From positions 25,419-33,306 of the forward strand of contig FR888239.1 of NCBI GenBank assembly GCA_000431775.1: 7,888 bases of DNA, written 5' to 3'. Under the pieces are notes generated by a model. That model saw nothing but the letters and a program-made list of their open reading frames with translations. It made no database searches and was not told the DNA's origin. Position numbers and translations under genes: made by a program. Below, piece by piece: positions 1 through 7,200 of the stretch (the first letter of the stretch is position 1; every line of letters starts with the position of its first letter). The DNA comes from Clostridium sp. CAG:413. Its GTDB lineage: Bacteria; Bacillota; Clostridia; Oscillospirales; Acutalibacteraceae.

Positions 1-19
1 GAGAAACGGGGGAGATATA

Positions 20-655
20 ATGGATTTTGACAGCTTTGTGAAGAAATACGAGGGTAAGGAAACGGATATCGACGGCGCCGCGGGTGTGCAGTGTGTTGAC
101 CTGTCAAAGGCTTATCTGCTCGACGTATTCGGCATACCGATGTTTTCCGTAACGTCGGCGAAGAATTATTATGAGAAATTCAGCAGCTATCCGGAGCTGA
201 AAGGCAAATTCGTCCGCATACCCAACACGGTGGATTTCATACCGATGAAGGGCGATATCGCCGTGTGGAATTCGAGCAAGGGCGGCGGCCACGGCCATGT
301 GGCGATATGCACGGGCGAGGGGACTACGAGCTATTTCTATTCGTTTGACCAGAACTGGATAGTGAAGAAATGCGTGAAGGTCTATCACGATTATAAGGGC
401 TTCCTCGGCGTGCTCAGGGCGACGGACAGATCGCCTATAATCGGCAGCCCTTCGCAGAATAAATACTATCCGAAGTACGGCGGCAATTCGGGCAGCCTTG
501 CGGATGCGCTTGTGAGCGTCGGGGTGAATGCGTCGTTTTATAACCGCAGGATAATCGCAAAGGCGAACGGGATAGACCCGTATATCGGCACCGCAAAGCA
601 GAATACCGAGCTGCTGCTGTTGCTGCGTCAGGGCAGGTTGATAAGACCGGCTTGA
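20..655 (+). CDS. CHAP-domain peptidoglycan hydrolase (endolysin/autolysin-like)
   Basis: This is a 211-residue cell-wall hydrolase. CHAP enzymes are Cys/His amidases or endopeptidases that cut peptidoglycan stem peptides or cross-bridges. Visible in the N-terminal domain (about residues 5-135) are the nucleophile motif 'GVQCVDLSK' with Cys25, the 'GHGHVAI' motif with His93 as the likely catalytic His, and 'DQNW' at 110-113, the usual position of the third polar residue. After a short linker (about 136-147), residues 148-211 form a small module ('YYPKYGGNSGS', 'IAKANGI', 'GTAKQNTELL', ending 'GRLIRPA'). I remember this pattern at the C-terminus of clostridial and phage lysins, so wall binding is inferred. 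No signal peptide or membrane segment is visible, as in holin-dependent endolysins. The ATG has a strong GGGGGAG site (8-14) five bases upstream. The gene is complete, and its upstream neighbour is outside the window. Whether it is a prophage remnant or a chromosomal autolysin cannot be decided here; amidase versus endopeptidase activity is also open. Confidence 0.88.
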   Translation: MDFDSFVKKYEGKETDIDGAAGVQCVDLSKAYLLDVFGIPMFSVTSAKNYYEKFSSYPELKGKFVRIPNTVDFIPMKGDIAVWNSSKGGGHGHVAICTGEGTTSYFYSFDQNWIVKKCVKVYHDYKGFLGVLRATDRSPIIGSPSQNKYYPKYGGNSGSLADALVSVGVNASFYNRRIIAKANGIDPYIGTAKQNTELLLLLRQGRLIRPA

Positions 656-693
656 ATGCGGCGATAGCTTGAGGAGACGGCGCAAATAACAGC

Positions 694-728
694 AAAAGCC
701 GGGGCTGTCGTATTATGACAGCCCCGGC
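694..728 (-). terminator. Intrinsic terminator between convergent genes, possibly bidirectional
   Basis: A perfect 12-bp GC-rich inverted repeat (698-709 pairs with 717-728, 7-nt loop) sits between the stop codons of the lysin gene and the convergent toxin-like gene. Read on the minus strand, the stem is followed directly by TTTTGCTG (TTTT is the complement of 694-697), which suits ending transcription of the 742-4029 gene. On the plus strand the stem is followed by GGGTCATACGGATTTATTTG, a much poorer U-tract, so termination of the lysin transcript is less certain though likely from stem stability. Confidence 0.8.
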
Positions 729-741
729 GGGTCATACGGAT

Positions 742-3700
742 TTATTTGTTAGGGTTGAACCAATGATGGAAGTGCTTATGGAGCCAGGGGAAGAGGATGT
801 TGGTGCCGATATTGCCGAAGATGATGAATCCGAATGTCTTTGCAATGCCTCTGAAGAAGGCGTTGATATTGTGAAGCGCACCGCAGGCTCCGCAATCGTC
901 GCCGTCGACATGCGGGAAATACTTATGGCAGCCCGCAGTGCCGCTGACATATCTGAATTCTTCCTTGTTGCAGGATGTGCAGAATCTTCTCTCCTGTCTC
1001 TCGGTGAAGAAGCCCGCTTCCTTACTGGTAGCCCATTCGCTCCAGGTGTGGCTCCTGCCGTCCGCCTTTTCGAGCACCTCGCCGCAGGTGAGGCATATCT
1101 GATCGTCAACGCAGGTTGCGGCAGGTCCGGGCTTGTGGCCGAGGGCAGCAATGCGTCTGCTGTCAATTACGATGTTGCAGCGGGTGCATGTCAGGTGCTC
1201 CTCGCCGTCGGTCACACAGGTCGCTTCAAGCACGGTGGTCCAAACGCCCGCGCTGTGGCCGAGGGCAGGGATGGTTTCGGAATTGATAACGCCCTTGCAG
1301 TCGGTGCAGGCCTGTATCTTTTCGCCGTCACGCTCGCAGTCGGCCTCGCGGATAACTATCCATGCGCCGAGCTGATGTGCGTGAGGTTCAATAACCTGAG
1401 GCTCGCCGAGCAGAGCGCCGCAAAGCGCGCAGGTCTGCTGCTTGAGGCCGGGCTCTGTGCAGGTGCAGTCCTTGGTTATCTCCCACTTGCCGGGGACATG
1501 CTCTTCTTTCTCGATCCTCTCGGTCTTGAGGACGGCGCTGCAGATGGAGCATACATATTCTTTCCTGCCGTATTTAACGCAGGTAGCTTCTTCGACGGTC
1601 TTCCAATACGCAGCGTGGCCGTGAGCGGGTATCACTTTGCTGTTCAGCAGCTCGCCGCATACTGAGCAATACTGCTGCATTTCGCCGTCGCGCTCGCAGG
1701 TGGCGTCGCTTATCTTTTCCCATTTGCCGGGGGTGTGAGGCTCGATGGGGGTTTCCTGCCTTGAAATTTCTTTCTTACAAACGGCGCAGATTATCACCTT
1801 TTCGCCCGCGTGCTTGCAGGAGGCGGGGGTGGTGGTAGTCATCGGTACATGGTCAAGTAGGTCGGTCTCCCTGACATCCATCAGTCTGCCGCATACGGTG
1901 CAGTAGCAGACTTCTTCGCCGTGCTCGGTGCAGGTGGCTCTCGCGGAGCGCTTCCACGGGCCTGCGGAGCAGGTGTGATCCTTGCCCGTTTCGGTCACGT
2001 TGACCCTGAGCATCGGGGTGGAGGAGAGGTCGGCGTTGGTGATCTTGATAGAATTATCGTCTACCGATGAATAGAGTGTCTCGTCAATGAGGAACTTAAC
2101 ATAATATGTGCCGGGCTTTGAAGCGGTGAAGGTCTGATAATTCGAGACCTCAGCGACCTCTGCGCCGTCGACGGAGTCGAGCACGTTGCCGTCTGCATCG
2201 GCAAGCACCCATTCGCCGCCGTCGGGGATATAGCCGTAGTATTCAACTGCCTCGGAGTTGTAGCCCATGGTGTTTATCCTGCTCAGGTCAAGAGTGCCGC
2301 CGGGGGCAAGGGTATGAACGGCGTCGCCGTCTATCTGGACGAAGTCGAGATCATAGAGCGGGAGAATGCCGCTGACATCGGTGTTGACGCTCTTTGAGAG
2401 CATCGTCATCGTGGCGCCGCTCATCGAGAGCGGGCGGTTGCCTTTAAGAAATACGGCATTCTGCTTGCAGGTTTTGCCGTTGCCGTTGGTGGAGGTGTTG
2501 CCGATGATATCCTTCCAAGGCACTTCGTTATAGGGAACGGAGGGCTTGTTCTGACCGTGAGCGTACCAGAAGCCGTAGGTGTTGCCCGCTGTGGTTTCAT
2601 AACCGCTCAGGTCGATGTATGTGACGGCTCTGTTGTAAAGGTTGTCAACTGCGGTCAGGCCGGTGACTGAGCTGTCGGAGCCGAAGCCGAGGCACATACT
2701 GCCCTGGTCGTAGCCGAGAGTATTCCAAGATGATATGGCTGCGTCATCGGCGTATGCTTCGCCGTTGATCGCAAAGATTGCTACCTTATAGGTGAAGCTG
2801 ACGGGGCACTGATAGTCGAGGATAGTCTCTGAGGAGCCCGATCTCTGAGTGACGCCGAGCTTAGTGTGCGGCGGCAGAGTGGTCTCGGAGGTGGTGGAGG
2901 TCGATACCTCGGAGGAAACGGATTCCTCTTTGCCGTAGGCGGTGGATATCGCCTGCTCGGCGGTGAAGTTGAGCACTATGGTCTCTTCCGCCTTGCCGAT
3001 AAGGGGCAGGGTGGTCTCAAACTTCGTCTGGCTCTCTATGCTCTCACTGAAGGAATAGCTCTTTGAGGACTCCATGGAGTTTGAGACGGAGACTGAGGAG
3101 GTCTCGGTGTATGAGAGGCCGACGGTGCTCTCTGTCTTTGACTTGTTTTCGGTGTAGCTGGTGTATGCCGAGCCTTTGCCTGTGTCGTTATAGGTGACGC
3201 CGGGCACATTGTCGGCTGCGGCGTCCGCAATGCTGTCGTAGCCCTCGGCTGCGGTGATATAAGCGAGATCTTTATTCGCAAAAGGAACGACCTCGAAGTC
3301 ATAGTATGCTATGCCGAATGATGAGTAATACCATTTGTTAGCTTTTCTACTGCCGGTGTGACAGGTAACGATATTATAAATGACATCTCTCTTTGCCTCG
3401 TCATTGAGGAGCGGAAAGCCATCCTCGTTGCCGGTGCTGTTCCTAATGATTTCCGATGCACTGACCTGTCTGTGATTACCGGAGGCGGCGGTAACCGAGC
3501 CGATCAGAGCGTCCTGAACACTCTTGAGGGAGTTGGTATAAGCGAAGCCCGTGCCCCTGACGTTGTCGGCGTAAAGGCCGGGGTTGCCCTTGGAGATAAC
3601 GCCCGGCTTTGAGAGCGCATCAACAACATTGACATGCTTGTCTGTGTTGCCGTGGGTGAACGCTATGTCATAATCGGCACTCCAGCCGTCGTCATTGAAG

Positions 3701-4029
3701 CCGTGATCGGTGCCGGCTTGCTTGAATATGGCGGTGGCGATGTTTGCCCAAGCCTTTGCGGTGGAGTTGCCGCCGTACTCTGTGGTGAGCACCTTGCGGT
3801 AGAGTTCGATAACTGAGATTTTGTTGTTGTCGATGGTCGATCTGCCGTTGTCGAGGTCAAAATAGGTTAAGTCGTTGAGTTTGATGGTCTTGATACCGAT
3901 TCGCTTGCCGTTTTCCCAGACGAAGTCGATGTTGGCGGCTGCCGCTACATTGCCGAGCACCGCGACGCTTGTAAACAGCAGTGTGAACGCCATCGTGACG
4001 GCAAGGAGCTTTTTCAGGGCTTTTCTCAT
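742..4029 (-). CDS. Exported aerolysin-family beta-pore-forming toxin-like protein with C-terminal Cys/His repeats
   Basis: This 1095-residue exported protein has an Ala-rich Sec signal peptide (residues 1-32: 'MRKALKK', hydrophobic core, then 'AAAA'). Residues 34-250 match no family I recognise, but include 'YYSSFGIAYYDFEVVPF', a beta-strand-like entry to the pore module. Residues 285-420 read as an aerolysin/ETX-MTX2-type module. A Ser/Thr-rich alternating stretch (289-340) resembles the membrane-inserting hairpin. 'TKFETTLPLIGKAEETI' and 'TTLPPHTKLGV' follow aerolysin's 'NKFKWPLVGETELSI' and 'PTVPARSKIPV' in the same order, then comes 'YQCPVSFTYKVAIF'. This comparison is from memory, not an alignment. 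Residues 420-680 are beta-rich, with an Ig-like end (about 570-680). Residues 688-965 carry seven Cys/His repeats, followed by degenerate ones and a hydrophobic, His-rich tail (1056-1095). No LPXTG is present. Aerolysins are secreted, oligomerise on target cells and form beta-barrel pores; that activity is inferred here. The protein is far longer than classical aerolysin (about 470 residues). A GAGGAG site (4039-4044) lies nine bases before the ATG, and the gene appears to have its own promoter. Confidence 0.82.
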   Translation of the reverse strand: MRKALKKLLAVTMAFTLLFTSVAVLGNVAAAANIDFVWENGKRIGIKTIKLNDLTYFDLDNGRSTIDNNKISVIELYRKVLTTEYGGNSTAKAWANIATAIFKQAGTDHGFNDDGWSADYDIAFTHGNTDKHVNVVDALSKPGVISKGNPGLYADNVRGTGFAYTNSLKSVQDALIGSVTAASGNHRQVSASEIIRNSTGNEDGFPLLNDEAKRDVIYNIVTCHTGSRKANKWYYSSFGIAYYDFEVVPFANKDLAYITAAEGYDSIADAAADNVPGVTYNDTGKGSAYTSYTENKSKTESTVGLSYTETSSVSVSNSMESSKSYSFSESIESQTKFETTLPLIGKAEETIVLNFTAEQAISTAYGKEESVSSEVSTSTTSETTLPPHTKLGVTQRSGSSETILDYQCPVSFTYKVAIFAINGEAYADDAAISSWNTLGYDQGSMCLGFGSDSSVTGLTAVDNLYNRAVTYIDLSGYETTAGNTYGFWYAHGQNKPSVPYNEVPWKDIIGNTSTNGNGKTCKQNAVFLKGNRPLSMSGATMTMLSKSVNTDVSGILPLYDLDFVQIDGDAVHTLAPGGTLDLSRINTMGYNSEAVEYYGYIPDGGEWVLADADGNVLDSVDGAEVAEVSNYQTFTASKPGTYYVKFLIDETLYSSVDDNSIKITNADLSSTPMLRVNVTETGKDHTCSAGPWKRSARATCTEHGEEVCYCTVCGRLMDVRETDLLDHVPMTTTTPASCKHAGEKVIICAVCKKEISRQETPIEPHTPGKWEKISDATCERDGEMQQYCSVCGELLNSKVIPAHGHAAYWKTVEEATCVKYGRKEYVCSICSAVLKTERIEKEEHVPGKWEITKDCTCTEPGLKQQTCALCGALLGEPQVIEPHAHQLGAWIVIREADCERDGEKIQACTDCKGVINSETIPALGHSAGVWTTVLEATCVTDGEEHLTCTRCNIVIDSRRIAALGHKPGPAATCVDDQICLTCGEVLEKADGRSHTWSEWATSKEAGFFTERQERRFCTSCNKEEFRYVSGTAGCHKYFPHVDGDDCGACGALHNINAFFRGIAKTFGFIIFGNIGTNILFPWLHKHFHHWFNPNK
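1135..1968 (-). repeat. Seven tandem ~40-residue Cys/His repeats within the toxin-like gene
   Basis: Residues 688-965 consist of seven units of 38-41 residues (about 120 bp). Six follow exactly C-X9-C-X2-C-X13-H, with Cys triplets at 700/710/713, 738/748/751, 778/788/791, 817/827/830, 898/908/911 and 938/948/951, and His at 727, 765, 805, 844, 925 and 965. The fifth (857/867/870) has its His one residue off, in 'EPHAH'. Most units also share an aromatic 'W' start, 'ATC', a Gly before the CxxC, and 'GH' or 'PH' at the end. Two degenerate units follow (C973/C979/C982; C1017/C1020). DNA identity between units is mostly eroded, although a 15-base match (TGTGGCCGAGGGCAG on the plus strand) recurs at 1134 and 1254, exactly 120 bp apart. 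Three Cys plus one His per unit suggests a zinc-ribbon-like fold; disulfide-stabilised units are the alternative. Confidence 0.9.
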
Positions 4030-4101
4030 GTTTGATCTCTCCTCTGTTTTGAATTTTTTTCAGTGCGGATAAACCCGCAACCGGCTTTTGCTTGCAAAAT
4101 A

Positions 4102-4130
4102 ATAATACCATATGCGGAAATTTAATGCAA
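4102..4130 (-). promoter_or_regulatory. Candidate sigma-A promoter (extended -10) for the toxin-like gene
   Basis: On the minus strand, TTGCAT (complement of 4125-4130) and TATTAT (complement of 4102-4107) are separated by exactly 17 bases, and TGG just before TATTAT gives an extended -10 (TGn). The -10 matches consensus at five of six positions, the -35 only at three of six. A start site near 4095 would leave a leader of about 65 bases before the ATG. It lies downstream of the terminator at 4245-4280, which supports separate transcription from the LRR operon. Confidence 0.5.
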
Positions 4131-4181
4131 TATTATTTCCAAATATAATTATTTAATATTTAAGTTTATTTTTGCCTTTTA

Positions 4182-4196
4182 CCGAAATTTTTTCGG
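4182..4196. repeat. Short palindrome CCGAAA-TTT-TTTCGG upstream of the candidate promoter
   Basis: A 15-base perfect inverted repeat with a 3-base centre lies about 50 bp upstream of the candidate -35 box. Neither strand has a following T-run typical of a terminator. It could be a regulator-binding site or chance structure in AT-rich DNA. Confidence 0.3.
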
Positions 4197-4244
4197 AGGT
4201 ATAAAAAATACGCTTTTTAGTCGTCGGGGAATTTGCCGAAACAC

Positions 4245-4280
4245 AAAAATGCCCTCGGAAGCGTTATTGCTCCCGAGGGC
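4245..4280 (-). terminator. Intrinsic terminator of the LRR-protein operon
   Basis: GCCCTCGG (4251-4258) pairs with CCGAGGGC (4273-4280). Three more inner pairs (4260-4262 with 4269-4271) follow one A·C mismatch, leaving a six-base loop. On the minus strand the stem is followed at once by ATTTTTGTGTTT, a good U-tract. It lies eight bases after the stop codon at 4289-4291. It should separate the LRR genes from the toxin-like gene. Confidence 0.88.
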
Positions 4281-4288
4281 GTGTTCGT

Positions 4289-7200
4289 TTAATGCTCAAT
4301 TGCTTTCATCAGCCTTGCCGCGCCGAAAAGCCCTTTGAACCAGCGGACTATCCTCTGCCACAGAGTCATGGTGCAGCTTATTTCTTTTGTCGCCGTGACG
4401 GTAGCTCCGTCGGCGTTGATTATCTCGGCTGTTATCGTTGCCGTGCCTCTGCCGGTGGCAGTGACATTGCCGTCCTTGTCGACGGTCGCTATGCTCTCAT
4501 CAGAGCTGCTCCAAACCACTGAGTAGCGCTCCGCACCGTCGTTGACCTTAACGGCGAGCTTTGAGCTTTCGCCGTATTTTAGGGCTGTGGGGGCAATGAT
4601 CTCGGCGCTTGTTACACGCACAAAATCGGGCGACAGGCTGACGTTTATATCAAAGGTGACGCTCTTTTTTGCTTCGCCGAACGTGAAATAGAGCTTGACC
4701 GTCTTTTTGCCGACGGTGTTCATGTCGAGCATGACTATTTCATAATCCTGCAGAAGCTTATCCGTGCCGTCGCTCATGCGGGCGGTAACTTCAAGACCTG
4801 CCATATTCAGCGGCTCACCCGTGTAATACTCGGTCTTATACGGCATTTGAGTGATGCTCAGCGAGAGGGCGTAAGGCTCGACCTCGATAAGGGCGTATTG
4901 GCTGAAATGGTCAGTTTCAAAGGCTATATAATTGCCGTCTATCGTGTTTTTGAATCTGACGAGCGGGTCAACAGCATCGTCGGAGACGTGATAGACCTTG
5001 CATTTCTTGGGGTTAACTCCGTCAGGCACCCTGATCTTGACCGATACCGTGCCGTCCGGCTGGACTACGTTACCGCCGTAAATGAGGTTGATATCGTAGA
5101 AATTCATGCTTACTATTGAGCCGCCGACGGCGAAATTTGAGCCTTCAAAGTCGCTCGGGTCACGGCTTTCGACCGAAAGCTGCGTTGCTTTTTTGATCTC
5201 CTTTGTCGTTGCACTGACGATTACTCCGTGCGGCTCGTTTCTGAGCGTGACGGAGACGGCCTCAAGAGATGCAAGGGCTTCGTTTATCGAGGCGGCAAAG
5301 GAATCTACCCTTGACTGTTCATTGATCTTTAAGCCGTATTTGACCGCTGCGACCCTCTGGTCAAGGATCGTCAGCGTGACCGATGAATAATACTCACGCT
5401 CAAGCTTGTTATACTCCGCAACGGCGGCTTCGACGGCGGAGTAATCCGCGGGCAGATATTCGAGTGCCTTCAGCGCCGAATTGATGCCCCTTGCCCATGA
5501 ATTGACCTTTGCCTGCTCGGTTATCGGCGCGTCGGCGGTCACTGCGGAGAGCGCCGCGTCAAGCCTTGCGAGGCTTTCGGCGGTGTAAAGGCTGCGGTCA
5601 AGCGCTTTGGCTTTTTCGAGAGCTTCATCCACCGAATAATAGTCGGCGGGCATCATCTGTAAGCCCTCAATGGCTCTGTTTATATCCTCTGCCCAGCCGT
5701 CAACGGTGCTTTGAGTCAACCCCGAGGCGTCAGTGTCGACCGCGCTGAGAGCGGCGTCAAGCCTTGCAAGTGAGTCCTCCGTGTAGAGGCTGCGGTTTAT
5801 CGAATTCACCTTTGATATTATCGCATCAATAGCCGCAAAGTCGATGTCCTCGGCGGTGTCGTCGAGCAGCACGAATTTGAAGCCGTTATCAACGGCAAAG
5901 GTGTGAGCGGCGGAATCCTTGTAGCAGTTTATAACGATGTCGGAAAGATTTTTGCCGCTGCCGAGTGTGAAAGCGTCGCTTGCAATGGTCTCAACGCTCC
6001 TCGGAAAGTAGACATTTGTCAGCGAGCTGCACCAGCCGAAAGCTTCGGAGCCGACACTCTTAACTCCGTCGGGAATATAAAAATCTCCCTTGAGTTTGCT
6101 CATCTTGAACATTGCGTCGGATATTTCATCGAGCTTGAAGCCGGGGTCGTATGTCACGGTCTCTATCTTTGAGTTGTAGTCAAACAGCCCCTTGCCGACC
6201 GCTTTGACCGAGGCGGGGAAATAAAATGCCGTGAAATATGTGTTGCCGAGGGCTTGCTCGTCAAAATACAGGAAGCCGTCGGGCACGCTGAATTCGGTGA
6301 GTAGGCGGGTGTTATTCAGAGCGTTTGTGCCGATATAGATAAGGCTGTCGGGCACGGTGAGCTTCCTCATAATATTGCAGTTATAAAAGGCGTTGCCCGC
6401 TATGCCGAGGGTGCCGTCGCGCAATGTGATCTGCTCATCCGGATTCATAGTTCCTTTGTATTTGTAAGCGACATTGCCTGTGTAGATAAGTCCGTCGGGC
6501 TGCGAATCATACCAGGCGGTGCCCGTGAAAGCATCAACGCCTATTGCATAAACGCTCTCGGGCATATCAAGCTCGGCGAGGGCAGAGCAATTCAAAAACG
6601 CTTCCTTGTCGATCCACTCGAGCGAGGAGGAAAATTTGACAGACCCGAGAGCGGCGCAGCCTCTGAAAGCGCTGTAGCCTATGCGGGTCACGGAGTCCGG
6701 CAGCGTGACCGACTTTAGCGAATTGCAGCCATAGAACGAATAGGGGAATATGTAGTCCGTGCCGTCCTTGACCGTGATATCGGTGAAGGAATTTTTTGTG
6801 CCCTTGATGCAGTAGAGCACATCCTGAAAGTATATCGGGCCGTCGGGCTGCGAAGTGTACCACGGGCAGGTCTGGAGGTTATTGGTGGTCGCATTGCCGC
6901 CGTTGGTATATTCCTCAATGCTGCAGCCGTTAGGGAAATTTATATCGGTGAGCGAATAAGTGCCGTAGAACGCCGTGAAGGACAGCTCCTTGAGCGTTGA
7001 GGGGAACGACACCGTTCTTGCAGCCGTGCAGTTGAGCAGGTAGCATTTGACGCTTGTGATGCCCTCCTCAACTACGACGTTGTGGATATAGCTTGAGTAA
7101 TCCGACCACGGAGCTACGCGGATCTGAAGCCCGGTTACGGCGCCCGTGCCGCTTATGGTCAGGGTCTTTGTCTCCGTGTCAAGGCTCCAGACGGCATTCT

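Noticed and set aside
104..685. A 193-codon open frame on the minus strand
   Set aside because: It is antisense to the well-supported CHAP lysin gene and reads as low-complexity Arg/Ala-rich sequence.
715..1665. A 316-codon open frame on the plus strand
   Set aside because: It lies opposite the Cys/His repeats of the 742-4029 gene, overlaps the terminator region, and its translation mirrors the 120-bp repeat period. It has no credible ribosome site or domain.
1135..1968. 120-bp periodicity considered as a CRISPR-like or non-coding repeat array
   Set aside because: The repeats are in-frame protein modules with diverged DNA, and the period matches 40 codons.
2863..2877. 'LPPHT' in the toxin-like protein considered as a sortase-type motif
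   Set aside because: It is internal (residues 385-389), does not match LPXTG, and is not followed by a membrane segment and a basic tail. It fits the aerolysin-like strand instead.
4064..4079. TGCGG/CCGCA hairpin in the leader of the toxin-like gene
   Set aside because: It has only five base pairs, and no U-run follows it on the minus strand. It is too weak to call a terminator or riboswitch.
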